Positions 54,299 to 63,708 of a stretch of 64,000 bases of DNA are shown piece after piece (positions within the stretch are counted from its first letter, which is position 1; every line of letters starts with the position of its first letter). The DNA is from Paenilisteria rustica (lineage in GTDB: Bacteria; Bacillota; Bacilli; Lactobacillales; Listeriaceae). Where the stretch lies: positions 62,001 to 126,000 of the forward strand of contig NZ_JABJVM010000003.1 of assembly GCF_013820765.1 (NCBI RefSeq), read 5' to 3'. A model generated the notes under the pieces. That model had not been told where the DNA came from and made no database searches. It saw only the letters and a list, made by a program, of their open reading frames with translations. The translations under genes and the position numbers were made by a program.

Positions 54299-54949
54299 AT
54301 GATGAATAAAGTAGAAAAAATGGATAAATTCTTCGTCGCTAGCCAGTGGTTAATCCGCTTCGTCTGGGCGAACCTCGTTTGGATGTTTCTCATCATTTTA
54401 GGACTCGGCGTTTTCGGCTTCATGCCAGCGACAGCAGCGCTTTTCACCGTAACCCGGAAATGGTCGCAAAAAGATATTGATATCGCAATCTGGCCAACAG
54501 CATGGAAAGCTTACAAAAAAGCTTTTGTCGAAACGAATCTAGCGGGGCTGTGTTTTGTAGCTATTCTTGGATTTTTATACATTGATCTCCGTATCGTTTT
54601 TGCAACAATGAATGGCTTAGCATCAAGCTTACTCTACTTTTTCTTGTTTTTCCTATTCGCGATGACGATACTTGCGATGGTGAACTATTTTTCCGTCTAT
54701 GCGCATTTCATTTATCCGCTACGAGGCTACGTTATCCAGTCGTTTTTGCTCGCCTTCACAAGCTGGAAAACCTCACTGCTCCTCATCGCAGGCTTCGGAA
54801 TCGCGGTCTATCTTATCGCCCAAGTCCCAGCGCTGATCCTTTTTATTTCAGGCGTTTTGCCGGCATATTGGGTGATGAAAGTCAATCTCATCCGTTTTCA
54901 GAAAATGCAAGCAAAAATCGCGGCCCAATCTGCGCAAAGTGTGGCATAA
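54299..54949 (+). CDS. YesL-type DUF624 membrane protein
   Basis: 216 residues from ATG 54299 (6 nt after AGGAG; ATG 54302 is also possible, while 54293 is too close). About five or six membrane segments, with FVWANLVWMFLIILGLGVFGFMPATAALF at the N-terminus, the DUF624 signature. YesL proteins are found with YesM/YesN two-component systems and oligosaccharide ABC importers; their function is unknown, perhaps in sensing or transporter assembly. Located between the mannosidases and the sensor kinase. Confidence 0.82.
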   Translation: MMNKVEKMDKFFVASQWLIRFVWANLVWMFLIILGLGVFGFMPATAALFTVTRKWSQKDIDIAIWPTAWKAYKKAFVETNLAGLCFVAILGFLYIDLRIVFATMNGLASSLLYFFLFFLFAMTILAMVNYFSVYAHFIYPLRGYVIQSFLLAFTSWKTSLLLIAGFGIAVYLIAQVPALILFISGVLPAYWVMKVNLIRFQKMQAKIAAQSAQSVA

Positions 54950-54973
54950 TAGGGTCTGGAGGTGTTTTCTAGA

Positions 54974-56731
54974 ATGAGTGCCAATAAACGAAAACGGCGA
55001 ATTTTTCAGCGAATGTTATTGATTTTTTCCTTAACATCGCTGTTCACCGTTGGATTGTTACTATTTTTCATATCAAAGTACTATACGAACATAAAAGTCG
55101 ATGCGGTGTTGCAAGAAACGAAAGCGGTTTCAGAGTCGCAATTGGTCGCTGTAGACAGGAAAGAGGCCGCGCTCGTCGCGATGACGCAGGAAATCTACAA
55201 AAATAGCGATCTTATGAACGACGTCCAGATTGCGATGACCCATGATTACGCCGATTATATCCGGCAGAACATTGATAATTACTACGCGCGGCAAGGCTTT
55301 TACAGCGTGGATTTGCAGAGTTTTCTGAGGTCTTATTTTACATATGATGAGGATGTAATCGCAGTGCAACTCGTGTCGGCGGACAAAGAATTCACGTATA
55401 CTTTTCCGACGAATTACGGCAAGTGGCAACCTATTTTCGAAAAATACGGCGAGAAAAAATTACTGCAAAGCATTTCGCATAAAGATAACGTTTTCCGATT
55501 GGGTGGGAGCCTCGTGTTCAAGCAAGTCATTAATGATCCGAGTACGCTACAACCGCTCGGAACCGTGTTGATGTATGCCGATCCGGAATTCCTCGGGGAT
55601 CTGGTTCCAAAAGCCAAATCAGAATCCACATTTGCCGTCCTAAATCGCTCTAAGGCAACGTTATACACCAATCACACGCTTCCTGACATCACGACTGAAA
55701 ATATGGAAAACGGCTACCGTCACGGCAGCGGCTACATCCAAACCACCGAAGAACAGGCATCCGGCGTCTTCGGCCAAGTCATCATCCCAGAAAGCCAAAT
55801 CGGCGGTATCCCCGTTCTCCAATGGACACTATTCGGCGTCGGAGTTGGCCTCGTCCTGATTTCCATCACCATCAACTTTTTCATCAGCAGACGCTATTCC
55901 AATCGCATTCAGGTCATTATCGACGGCATGGATCAAATGGAAAAAGGCGAGCTCCGCGCCAAGCTTCCCGTCGACGAACGTGAAGACGAACTCACGCTAA
56001 TCAGTCAAAGTTTTAACAAGATGGGGGACAGCCTGAACGACTATATTAAGCAGGTTTACACGCTCGAAATCGAGGAACAGAAAGCCCAGTTGAAAGCGCT
56101 ACAAGGCCAGGTCGAGCCTCATTTTCTCTACAACTCTTTGGAAGCCATCCGGATGCACGCGAGGCTGGAAGGCGCGAAGGTGACGAGCAACATGATTTAC
56201 CACCTATCCACGCTCCTGCGCTACACCGCCGACAACATCGAGATGGTCACGCTCGCTGATGAAGTAGGCTACGTCCGCCAATACCTCCAATTCATGGAAC
56301 TCCGCTACCAACAAGAAGTCCCGTTTTTCCTAGAAGTCGAGGAACCGTTATTGGAGCACCCGTTTTTGAAATTCACACTACAACCACTCGTCGAAAATTT
56401 CTTCAAATACGCGCGGCATGAGGAGAAACGAACGAGCCTCACATTCAGCGCAAAACGGGTTGACGACGTACTCGAAGTGAAGATGCGCGACGATGGACTT
56501 GGCATGACAGACGATAAAATGCGCCAAATACAGAGCGATTTAGCGGATGAAAAAGGGGGGCAGGGCCGTATTGGACTTGTGAATATTCACCGCCGCATCC
56601 AACTTTATTTTGGGGAACAATACGGACTCGCAATCACGAGCATCGAAGGCCGAGGCACCGAAGTGACACTGCGCGTTCCGTACACATCTGATGGGAGGAA
56701 AAACTATGTTGAAAATGCTTTTAGTAGATGA
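54974..56731 (+). CDS. YesM-type sensor histidine kinase
   Basis: 585 residues from ATG 54974, 9 nt after GGAGGTG; the GTG at 54962 lies inside that site. Membrane helix 1 (about 14-35), an extracellular Cache-like sensor (about 40-280), helix 2 (about 285-305), HAMP (about 305-360), the His_kinase domain with His383 in VEPHFLYNSLEAIR, and an HATPase with DDGLGM and GIGLVNIHRR-type boxes (GRIGLVNIHRRI). It phosphorylates the response regulator that follows, whose gene overlaps its 3' end by 26 bp. The signal is probably a mannose-containing oligosaccharide or its binding protein. Confidence 0.9.
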   Translation: MSANKRKRRIFQRMLLIFSLTSLFTVGLLLFFISKYYTNIKVDAVLQETKAVSESQLVAVDRKEAALVAMTQEIYKNSDLMNDVQIAMTHDYADYIRQNIDNYYARQGFYSVDLQSFLRSYFTYDEDVIAVQLVSADKEFTYTFPTNYGKWQPIFEKYGEKKLLQSISHKDNVFRLGGSLVFKQVINDPSTLQPLGTVLMYADPEFLGDLVPKAKSESTFAVLNRSKATLYTNHTLPDITTENMENGYRHGSGYIQTTEEQASGVFGQVIIPESQIGGIPVLQWTLFGVGVGLVLISITINFFISRRYSNRIQVIIDGMDQMEKGELRAKLPVDEREDELTLISQSFNKMGDSLNDYIKQVYTLEIEEQKAQLKALQGQVEPHFLYNSLEAIRMHARLEGAKVTSNMIYHLSTLLRYTADNIEMVTLADEVGYVRQYLQFMELRYQQEVPFFLEVEEPLLEHPFLKFTLQPLVENFFKYARHEEKRTSLTFSAKRVDDVLEVKMRDDGLGMTDDKMRQIQSDLADEKGGQGRIGLVNIHRRIQLYFGEQYGLAITSIEGRGTEVTLRVPYTSDGRKNYVENAFSR

Positions 56732-58214
56732 CGAACCGTTGATTGTGCAGGGTTTGCAGGCAGTGATTCGGGAATTTGATGAGGAAATCGAGATTATCGG
56801 AACCGCGAAAAATGGGATGGAGGCGCTGACGCATTTCGCGAATGAGCCGTGCGACCTCGTGATTACGGATATCAAAATGCCAAAAATGGACGGTTTGCAG
56901 CTGATTGAGGCGTGGAAAAAGGAGCAACCCGAGACGAAATTCATCGTTTTGTCGGGATTCCAAGAATTTGAGTATGTGAAACGAGGACTCGCCATCGGGA
57001 TTGAGAATTATTTGCTCAAACCGCTAAACGAGACGGAGTTACTTGAGACAATTACGCAAATTAAAGAGAAAGTGGAAGCTGATTTTCAAGCGACAGGGGA
57101 CGATGAGGCGTACTATATTTTGCGGGATAATGCGCTGTGGCGTTGGTTGAACGACCGAATTGGGATCGAGGATTGGAAGGAACGGATGGCGCTTTATAAA
57201 ATGCCACTTGCCAAAGAAATGAGGACGGCGCTTGTGTGGATTCAGCCGATGTATGGGCAGGTGGATCGGACGGCAGACGGCTGGCATAAGCTACAGAGCC
57301 ATTTGCGCGCGGAATATCCCTTCATGTTACTGAATCCAGAAGAAGAACTACTCATCGGTTTGATGGCAGAGGATGAAGCCGGAATCGCGGCGCAGATCAC
57401 GACGGTGTACGAAGAAATTGGCGCCCTCATCGGCGTGGAACAATGTTTCTTTTTGATGAGCGAAGTCGGCACCGGGACGGCCTATTTCCCCAAAGCATTC
57501 CGAGGTCTCGAACAACTACTCCAAGAACGCCTCGTCTCCTCACCAGGCACGCTCATTTCAGCTGATAAAATTCTACCGCATCGCTGGCGCCCGAATTTCA
57601 GCCAACACCAACTAGCGCGCGCCCTGGTTTTGCAGGAAAAAGAAAAGACGCTGACATGGCTCGACAATTTTTTCACCGAATGGGAGGCGCACCTTTACGA
57701 AAGCGACCCACATCAAGTCATCCGCGTGCTCAGTGAAGTCGCGCTGATGATGTCTGAATCCGACCCAGAGCAACTTTTAAAAGCAATCCGCAGACTCGAC
57801 GGCGCAGCAACACCGTGCGAACTCAAAACAACGATGCTCGAGCTCATCCACCCATTTTTCGATCGAAATCAGCACGACGACAACAGCAAAAGTCCGATTA
57901 TCCAGAAAATCATTTCCTACGTCACGGAACATTTCACAGAGGGCATGTCGCTGAAAACGCTAGGCGCCAAATTCCACATCAACGCCGTCTACCTCGGTCA
58001 ACTTTTCCAAAAAGAAGTCGGCAGCCATTTCACAGACTATTTAAATCAATACCGCGTCAACCATGCCAAAGAAGTTCTGATGACAACAAAGCAACCCGTG
58101 ACAGTAATCGCCGAGGAATCAGGATACACCGACATGGCTTATTTTTACCGACAATTCAAGAAATATACTGGCTACACCCCGAACGGCTTCCGCAAAAAAG
58201 AGAAAGTACAATAA
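56706..58214 (+). CDS. YesN-type response regulator with AraC domain
   Basis: 502 residues from the ATG at 56706, after GGGAGGAAAAACT; the ATG at 56691 is too early. The receiver domain (1-125) has LLVDDEP and phospho-acceptor Asp55 in LVITDIKMPKMDG. A long linker follows, then a C-terminal AraC-type pair of helix-turn-helix motifs (about 400-500) with the closing sequence TDMAYFYRQFKKYTGYTPNGFR. It most likely activates the mannosidase operon and the downstream ABC importer genes. Confidence 0.92.
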   Translation: MLKMLLVDDEPLIVQGLQAVIREFDEEIEIIGTAKNGMEALTHFANEPCDLVITDIKMPKMDGLQLIEAWKKEQPETKFIVLSGFQEFEYVKRGLAIGIENYLLKPLNETELLETITQIKEKVEADFQATGDDEAYYILRDNALWRWLNDRIGIEDWKERMALYKMPLAKEMRTALVWIQPMYGQVDRTADGWHKLQSHLRAEYPFMLLNPEEELLIGLMAEDEAGIAAQITTVYEEIGALIGVEQCFFLMSEVGTGTAYFPKAFRGLEQLLQERLVSSPGTLISADKILPHRWRPNFSQHQLARALVLQEKEKTLTWLDNFFTEWEAHLYESDPHQVIRVLSEVALMMSESDPEQLLKAIRRLDGAATPCELKTTMLELIHPFFDRNQHDDNSKSPIIQKIISYVTEHFTEGMSLKTLGAKFHINAVYLGQLFQKEVGSHFTDYLNQYRVNHAKEVLMTTKQPVTVIAEESGYTDMAYFYRQFKKYTGYTPNGFRKKEKVQ

Positions 58215-58269
58215 CAAAAAACGCGTCTCGGCTTACAAAGTGGGGCGCTATTTTTAATATAGGTGGAAT

Positions 58270-58298
58270 TTGCTAAGTTCAAAACGCCGAGCTATAAT
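58270..58298 (+). promoter_or_regulatory. Promoter of the UspA gene
   Basis: TTGCTA (58270-58275), 17-bp spacer, TATAAT (58293-58298). Confidence 0.6.
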
Positions 58299-58377
58299 TG
58301 ACATAGTATATGAAAAGCAAGGCGTAACTATAGTTAGGGCAGTCTAGATTAATATAAAATAGGAGAGTGAGTGAAGT

Positions 58378-58824
58378 ATGATGGCAGAAACAAAGATAAA
58401 GCAAATTTTGGTGGCGTTTGACGGATCAGAACAATCGAGGGACGCATTTCAAGAAGCGGTCAGGATTGCGAAATTCGAAAAAGCGAGCCTGACCTTCCTA
58501 ACCGTAATAACGGAAATTATGCCAAACGACGATGAACTTTACTTGCAGCTGGATGTGCGCCCAGAGATCGACGACATCTACCGAGCGCTAGCAGAGAAAA
58601 GATTAGAGACGATAACTGCTGACCTCGATAAAACGATTCCTTACAAAAATGAAGCAGTGCATGGCGACGCGAAACGAAGCATTGTAGAATACGCGAAAGA
58701 AAACCAAAGCGATCTAATCGTAATCGGCGCAACAGGAAGAGGAGCGCTTGAAAGAAGACTCATCGGCTCAACAACGGCATATGTAGTTAATCATGCACCA
58801 TGTAACGTGATGGTAGTTAAATAA
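58378..58824 (+). CDS. Universal stress protein (UspA family)
   Basis: 148 residues. ILVAFDGSEQSRDAF at the N-terminus and the nucleotide-binding motif GATGRGALERRLIGSTT near the C-terminus are the ATP-binding type of UspA fold. Such proteins accumulate in starvation, acid or oxidative stress; Listeria has several. The ATG 58378 or the adjacent ATG 58381 may be used. It has its own promoter and a very strong terminator, so it is separate from the mannoside genes. Confidence 0.9.
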   Translation: MMAETKIKQILVAFDGSEQSRDAFQEAVRIAKFEKASLTFLTVITEIMPNDDELYLQLDVRPEIDDIYRALAEKRLETITADLDKTIPYKNEAVHGDAKRSIVEYAKENQSDLIVIGATGRGALERRLIGSTTAYVVNHAPCNVMVVK

Positions 58825-58825
58825 A

Positions 58826-58872
58826 AATAAGCGAGGTGTGGTCACTGTGTAAGTGACCACACCTCGCTTATT
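58826..58872. terminator. Strong bidirectional terminator
   Basis: A perfect 21-bp stem (left arm 58826-58846, right arm 58852-58872; core GCGAGGTGTGGTCACT) with a 5-nt loop GTGTA lies between the convergent UspA and IDEAL genes. Confidence 0.9.
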
Positions 58873-58926
58873 TTATCATAATATCAAACTATTCCTAATT
58901 TTAAAACATCTACTTAGATATCCTTA

Positions 58927-59160
58927 TTACATACTCAGTTGCTCATCTTGCAATCGTTTCATCCGAGTAGTCAAACGATAAAAACGCCGTCTATTTTGAG
59001 TTTCCAAAGCAAGATCAATCTCGTTTTGGATCCGTTCCATCCGTTGTTTTTGTGCGAGCATTGTCATGAAACAGTCGATGAACACATCCATAACGATTCT
59101 TTCATTTTCTAGCTCCTTGTATTGCTGGGACATTGCTTCAGATATTTTCTTGGCAGACAT
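58927..59160 (-). CDS. Small IDEAL-domain protein
   Basis: 77 residues from the ATG at 59160, 8 nt after AAGGAG. The C-terminal part, IQNEIDLALETQNRRRFYRLT, fits the short IDEAL motif found at the C-terminus of YpiB and in small Bacillales proteins. It is charged and helical with no membrane segment. Function unknown; IDEAL proteins are thought to be protein-protein adaptors. Confidence 0.65.
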   Translation of the reverse strand: MSAKKISEAMSQQYKELENERIVMDVFIDCFMTMLAQKQRMERIQNEIDLALETQNRRRFYRLTTRMKRLQDEQLSM

Positions 59161-59324
59161 GACAATCACTCCTTCAAAGTATATTTTCTAAATTATTAAT
59201 AGACAATACCACCTTAAAAGAAGGATGAAACATTTAATGGAAAAATATTTAGGATAGTGGCACTTAAATCGCATGGATTCATACGTATCTTCTCAAATTA
59301 CATTTACGTTAATATAAGAGTTTC

Positions 59325-59359
59325 AAAAAGGCGTCCACCTGATGCGAGAACGCCTTTTT
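59325..59359 (-). terminator. Hairpin terminator
   Basis: AAAAAGGCGT and AACGCCTTTTT pair around CCACCTGATGCGAG, placed 22 bp beyond the end of the zinc-ribbon gene. Confidence 0.75.
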
Positions 59360-59381
59360 GTGATATTTACTGCTTCGCGTC

Positions 59382-59651
59382 TTAACGCCAACGCTCTAGT
59401 TTTTTCAAGAATTTTTTAGTATACATTTTATTGAGGAAAAACTTCCCGACTTTACTCATGTCAGACTCCTGAAATCCCTTTAAGCTTATTTCATAAAACT
59501 CATCAAATGTTGCGTCAGGATTTTTCCATTGCCCCATTTCATAACATTTCAAACAATATTTCTCCGAGCGCGTTCCATCTTTTTCGGTACCAAATAATTC
59601 AGGTTTATCCATAGGCATGCCGCAACTTTGACACTGTGGTGTTTTCGCCAT
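59382..59651 (-). CDS. Small zinc-ribbon protein
   Basis: 89 residues. Two CxxC pairs, CQSCGMPM (residues 7-10) and YCLKCYEMG (about 33-36), match the putative zinc-ribbon family PF12674. The C-terminal half is helical and basic (KKFLKKLERWR). Family members are widespread and uncharacterised. CGGAGAG precedes the ATG. Transcribed alone. Confidence 0.82.
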   Translation of the reverse strand: MAKTPQCQSCGMPMDKPELFGTEKDGTRSEKYCLKCYEMGQWKNPDATFDEFYEISLKGFQESDMSKVGKFFLNKMYTKKFLKKLERWR

Positions 59652-59898
59652 TATTCATCTCTCCGTTTCTGTAGTATCAGTAGAACTGTACATGTCATTT
59701 TTGTTTCAATAAGAGAAGTATAGCGCACTCTCCATCTAGACACAATAGGCAAACGTAAAATGAATCGTTTTCTCGTGTCCCGCCAATCAGAATACTAATT
59801 TTGTCCACAAATCTATATTTCCCCCACTATTCGCACCACCTCCAAAAAGGGTACACTTAAGATGTTGAAAACACTTACAAAAGCGGGGGTGACACGAA

Positions 59899-60828
59899 TT
59901 GAAGAAGTTCTTCAAAAAGCTCTACGCGAATAAAATCTGGTTATTCATGGTTTTGCCGGGAGTCGCATGGTTTTTAATCTTTGCGTATTTACCGATGTTC
60001 GGAACTGTGATTGCCTTTAAAGATTACCGCGTAGATGGAAACGGTTTCATATCTAGTCTGATGAGCAGTGACTGGGTAGGGTTAGAGAATTTCAAGTTTT
60101 TATTTAGAACAGATGATGCCTTTATTATTACGAGAAACACCGTACTTTATAACTTAGTCTTTATTATCGTGGGGCTCCTTTTGGGCGTTGCTTTGGCGAT
60201 CGTCTTTAACAGTCTCGTGAACAAACGCATGGCAAAAGTTTATCAAACCGGGATGCTATTTCCGTATTTCTTATCTTGGGTTGTTGTGAGCTATTTCCTT
60301 TACAGCTTCTTAAGTGAAGATAGTGGACTACTTAATTCCTTGATTGTCTCCTTCGGCGGCGATCCGATTTCGTGGTATAGCGAACCGAAGTATTGGCCCT
60401 ATATCTTGATTTTCATGAACATTTGGAAAGGTTTGGGCTATGGGAGTATCGTATATCTGGCCGCAATTGCCGGTATCGATCGGAATTATTACGAAGCCGC
60501 GATGATCGATGGCGCTGGCAAATGGCAACAAATTCGCCACGTGACGATTCCAGCTTTAACCCCACTAATCATTATTTTAACGATTCTAAATGTCGGCAAA
60601 ATTTTCAACTCAGATTTCGGTTTATTCTACCAACTTCCGCGAAACTCAGGTCCTCTTTTTCCAGTAACGGATGTTATTGATACATACGTTTACCGCGGTT
60701 TGACATCGCTTGGAGATATTAGTATGAGCGCTGCGGCGGGGCTTTACCAGTCGATTGTTGGCTTCATTCTCGTCATGCTGACAAACTATATCGTGAAGAG
60801 AATCGATCCAGAATATGCACTATTTTAA
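59899..60828 (+). CDS. ABC sugar importer permease, LplB/YtcP type
   Basis: 309 residues starting at TTG after GGGGGTG. Six membrane helices and the EAA loop YYEAAMIDGAGKWQQIRHVTIP, which docks on the ATPase. The long first extracellular loop (FKDYRVDGNGFISS) is typical of LplB-type permeases of the CUT1 family. No ATPase gene is present in the window, so a shared MsmX-like ATPase is likely. The near-cre sequence TGAAAACACTTACA (one mismatch) lies just before the ribosome binding site at about 59863-59876. Confidence 0.9.
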   Translation: MKKFFKKLYANKIWLFMVLPGVAWFLIFAYLPMFGTVIAFKDYRVDGNGFISSLMSSDWVGLENFKFLFRTDDAFIITRNTVLYNLVFIIVGLLLGVALAIVFNSLVNKRMAKVYQTGMLFPYFLSWVVVSYFLYSFLSEDSGLLNSLIVSFGGDPISWYSEPKYWPYILIFMNIWKGLGYGSIVYLAAIAGIDRNYYEAAMIDGAGKWQQIRHVTIPALTPLIIILTILNVGKIFNSDFGLFYQLPRNSGPLFPVTDVIDTYVYRGLTSLGDISMSAAAGLYQSIVGFILVMLTNYIVKRIDPEYALF

Positions 60829-60846
60829 AAAACGGAGGCGAGTTAA

Positions 60847-61821
60847 TTGGCAGAACAAATCGAAAAAGTTGAGCAGTTAGAGCAGGTCAATGGCGACCTC
60901 CGCCTGCCGAAAAATGGTAAACGTAAAAAACCAGATGTCGTGGATTTCGGTCCAAATATGAACGTAGCAATGAATATTTTACTCGGATTTCTCGCGGTGC
61001 TCTGCGTCTTTCCGTTCCTTTACATCATTGTTATTTCGTTCAGTAGCCAAAATTCGCTGGCAACAGAAGGCTTCCGACTCATCCCAAGCGAGTGGAGCAC
61101 GGAAGCATATAAGTATCTTTGGAATATGAAAGGTCAACTGCTGCAATCCTACGGCGTAACCATTGTCGTCACTGTAGTCGGAACGATATTCAGCGTATCG
61201 ATGATTGCCTTATACTCATACGCGATTTCCCGAAAACAGTTCGCATACCGCAAGCAATTCACCTTTTTAGCCTTTTTCACGATGCTATTTAGCGGCGGAA
61301 TGGTACCAGCGTACATCGTCATGACCCAAGTACTCCAACTAAAAAATTCAATCTGGGCACTGATTCTGCCCCTAGCAATGAACGCGTTTTATATCATGAT
61401 TATGCGGACCTTTTTCATCCGCTCGATTCCAGAACCAATACTCGAAGCCGCGCGAATCGAAGGCGCCAGCGAACTACGAATCTTGCTAAAAATTGTGTTG
61501 CCGTTATCGTTACCAGGAATTGCAACGATTGCCCTATTTAGCACGCTCGGCTATTGGAACGACTGGTTCAACGCCTCACTTTACATCGACAACCCGCAAC
61601 TAGTCCCACTCCAATCCTTGTTGATGAAAATTGAAAACAATCTAGAATTCATGCGTCAAAATGCCGACATCGCGTTCACATCAGGAGCCCTTCAAGGAAT
61701 TCCCCAAGACGGCGCAAAAATGGCGATGGTAGTTATTTCAACCGTCCCAATCGCGATTACGTATCCATTTTTCCAAAAATACTTTATAAGCGGACTAACT
61801 ATCGGCGGCGTAAAGGAATAG
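60847..61821 (+). CDS. ABC sugar importer permease, LplC type
   Basis: 324 residues starting at TTG after CGGAGGCGAG. An unusually long hydrophilic N-terminus (about 35 residues, with KVEQLEQVN) precedes six membrane helices. EAA loop: EPILEAARIEGASELRILLK. It pairs with the LplB-type permease 18 bp upstream to form the membrane channel of a CUT1 oligosaccharide importer. Element D follows directly after the stop. Confidence 0.9.
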   Translation: MAEQIEKVEQLEQVNGDLRLPKNGKRKKPDVVDFGPNMNVAMNILLGFLAVLCVFPFLYIIVISFSSQNSLATEGFRLIPSEWSTEAYKYLWNMKGQLLQSYGVTIVVTVVGTIFSVSMIALYSYAISRKQFAYRKQFTFLAFFTMLFSGGMVPAYIVMTQVLQLKNSIWALILPLAMNAFYIMIMRTFFIRSIPEPILEAARIEGASELRILLKIVLPLSLPGIATIALFSTLGYWNDWFNASLYIDNPQLVPLQSLLMKIENNLEFMRQNADIAFTSGALQGIPQDGAKMAMVVISTVPIAITYPFFQKYFISGLTIGGVKE

Positions 61822-61947
61822 CCCAGCGGGCTGAGAAACGCTCATCTGCGTCGTTAAAGATTCCGTTCCGGTGCTCACGTACAAGTCGTACGCTCCGCTT
61901 CGGTACTCATCTTTGCCTAGCATCTAACCATTTCTCAGCCCGCTGGG
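61822..61947 (-). repeat. Long intergenic hairpin element, copy D (inverted)
   Basis: The stem is CCCAGCGGGCTGAGAAA (61822-61838) with TTTCTCAGCCCGCTGGG (61931-61947). Reversed, the interior matches copy C: CTAGGCAAAGATGAG, CCGAAGCGGAGCGTAC, GTACGTGAGCACCGG, then TCTTTAACGACG. Here AAAGAT pairs with ATCTTT, where copy C has AAAGCC with GGCTTT. It begins one base after the LplC stop, between permease and binding-protein genes. Confidence 0.85.
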
Positions 61948-62052
61948 GTTCGGCGATGCAAGGCTGATTTGGAGTACAAACAGTTAAAAAAATTATGATA
62001 AAATAGGGTTCTGGGCAGCGCTCGGAATCCTGATGAAAAGGGAGGATTTTTG

Positions 62053-63513
62053 ATGAAGAAGAAATTGTTTCTCGTTATGATTTTGAGTTGTGTGATGTTG
62101 GTTATGGCGGCTTGTGGTAGTGATAAATCGGCGAGCGGAGATAGTGAAGTCACGCTGAAATGGTATATGATTGGGACGCCGCAGAAGGATAATGATAAGG
62201 TGATGAAAGAGGTCAACAAATATACGCAGGAGAAGCTTGGTTTTGGCGTGGATATGACGCAAATCGACTGGGGCGACTACGGTAGCAGAATGCAAACGAT
62301 GATTAATTCGGGCGAAAATTTTGATATCGCTTACACTGCTGCCGGGGAATTTGTAACGTATTCTCAAAAAGGCGCATTCATGGATATTTCGAAGTATCTC
62401 GATAATGAAGGTAAGAAAATGAAAGCCGAATTGAACAGCCAACTTTGGGAAGGCGTGACGATGGACGGAAAAGTTTATGGCGTGCCTTCCAACAAAGAAA
62501 TTGGTGAGCAGCAAGTGTATGTTTTCAATAAAGACCTTGTTGATAAATACAAAATGGACGTCTCAAAAGTCAATTCATTTGCCGATCTTGGCCCGCTTTT
62601 GAAAACAATCAAGGAAAATGAGCCGAACATCACGCCGATTGGTGGGAACAAGGATTTTAAACCGGTAACGCCGTTTGATTATTTGATTGACTCTGCGGTT
62701 CCGCTTCCATTTGCGGTGGATGAGTACAATGATACAGGCAAAATAGTGAATTTTTATGAGCAGCCTGAAACGATGAAAATTTTGAAAGATTTGCATGGTT
62801 TTTATAATGATGGCTATGTGAGTAAGGATATTGCGACGTCGACCGATCCGTGGTCTTACGAGAAGGAAAACTGGTTTGTGCGCATTGAGAAATATCAGCC
62901 GTACGCGGAATCGATTTGGGATAAGCAGACGAATGGTCAGTATAAAGTAGTGACGCAGCCAATCATGAAAACGCCAATTGTGAAAAATAGTTCTGTAACC
63001 GGAGCGATCCAGGCGGTATCGGTAACATCGAAACACCCGAAAGAATCGGTGGAGTTCTTGAATTTGCTGAACACAGATCCGTATTTGCGTAACCTAGTTG
63101 ATAAAGGAATCGAAGGGACGCATTACAAGGAGTTAGCGGATGGCAGTATTGAGGATTTACCAGCACGTGTGGAGCGTTATTCGATGCCAACCTACGCGCT
63201 CGGAAATCACTTTATTTTGAAACGTTATTCGGATGAGCCGAAAGATAAGTGGGAGAAATTCAAAGAGTTTAATGAGGAATCAAAAGCATCGCCAGGACTC
63301 GGATTCTATTTTGATTCGAAAAATGTCCGCACAGAAATCGCCGCGATAACGAACGTTTGTAATGAATTCGGGCCGGCACTTCTAACTGGGACAGTGAACC
63401 CAGATGATTACATGCCGAAATTCAAGAAGAAATTGAACGACGCGGGAATGAAAACGGTGATGGTGGAGATGCAGAAGCAGTATGATGCGTTTAAGAAAGA
63501 GAATAAGGAATAA
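62053..63513 (+). CDS. Lipoprotein sugar-binding protein of the ABC importer (LipO/YtcQ type)
   Basis: 486 residues from the ATG at 62053, 8 nt after GGAGG; the TTG at 62050 is closer and less likely. Signal peptide II with lipobox VMAAC, lipidated Cys21. TLKWYMIGTPQKDNDKVMKEV begins the mature CUT1 binding domain; the protein is larger than maltose-binding protein, as usual for the LipO/YtcQ group. It captures an oligosaccharide, presumably mannose-containing, for the two permeases upstream. Element D separates it from them, which could allow a higher or different expression level. Confidence 0.9.
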   Translation: MKKKLFLVMILSCVMLVMAACGSDKSASGDSEVTLKWYMIGTPQKDNDKVMKEVNKYTQEKLGFGVDMTQIDWGDYGSRMQTMINSGENFDIAYTAAGEFVTYSQKGAFMDISKYLDNEGKKMKAELNSQLWEGVTMDGKVYGVPSNKEIGEQQVYVFNKDLVDKYKMDVSKVNSFADLGPLLKTIKENEPNITPIGGNKDFKPVTPFDYLIDSAVPLPFAVDEYNDTGKIVNFYEQPETMKILKDLHGFYNDGYVSKDIATSTDPWSYEKENWFVRIEKYQPYAESIWDKQTNGQYKVVTQPIMKTPIVKNSSVTGAIQAVSVTSKHPKESVEFLNLLNTDPYLRNLVDKGIEGTHYKELADGSIEDLPARVERYSMPTYALGNHFILKRYSDEPKDKWEKFKEFNEESKASPGLGFYFDSKNVRTEIAAITNVCNEFGPALLTGTVNPDDYMPKFKKKLNDAGMKTVMVEMQKQYDAFKKENKE

Positions 63514-63560
63514 GGATGAGCATAATGAAAAGGTAATGGAATATTAGATAGACCGACTAA

Positions 63561-63612
63561 AACGCTAAGTCGTGGTTCGATAGCCTCTATCAAACCACGA
63601 CTTTTCTGCGTT
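63561..63612 (+). terminator. Terminator of the ABC importer operon
   Basis: AAGTCGTGGTT and AACCACGACTT pair, with inner GATAG/CTATC and outer AACGC/GCGTT extensions; TTTT follows the main stem. Confidence 0.75.
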
Positions 63613-63637
63613 CTAAAACTAATTTCCAAACAAATGC

Positions 63638-63666
63638 TTGACTTTTAAAAACTACAACTGTAGAAT
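63638..63666 (+). promoter_or_regulatory. Promoter overlapped by BlaI/MecI-type operator
   Basis: TTGACT (63638-63643), 17 bp, TAGAAT (63661-63666). CTACA-AC-TGTAG (63652-63663) covers the -10 region, and a second half-operator, ACAGATGTAG, follows at 63677-63686. TACA/TGTA dyads are the binding sites of BlaI, MecI and CopY repressors, so autoregulation by the gene downstream is likely. Confidence 0.7.
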
Positions 63667-63708
63667 GTAATTAACGACAGATGTAGAAAATGAAAGGAGG
63701 GGGAAGAA

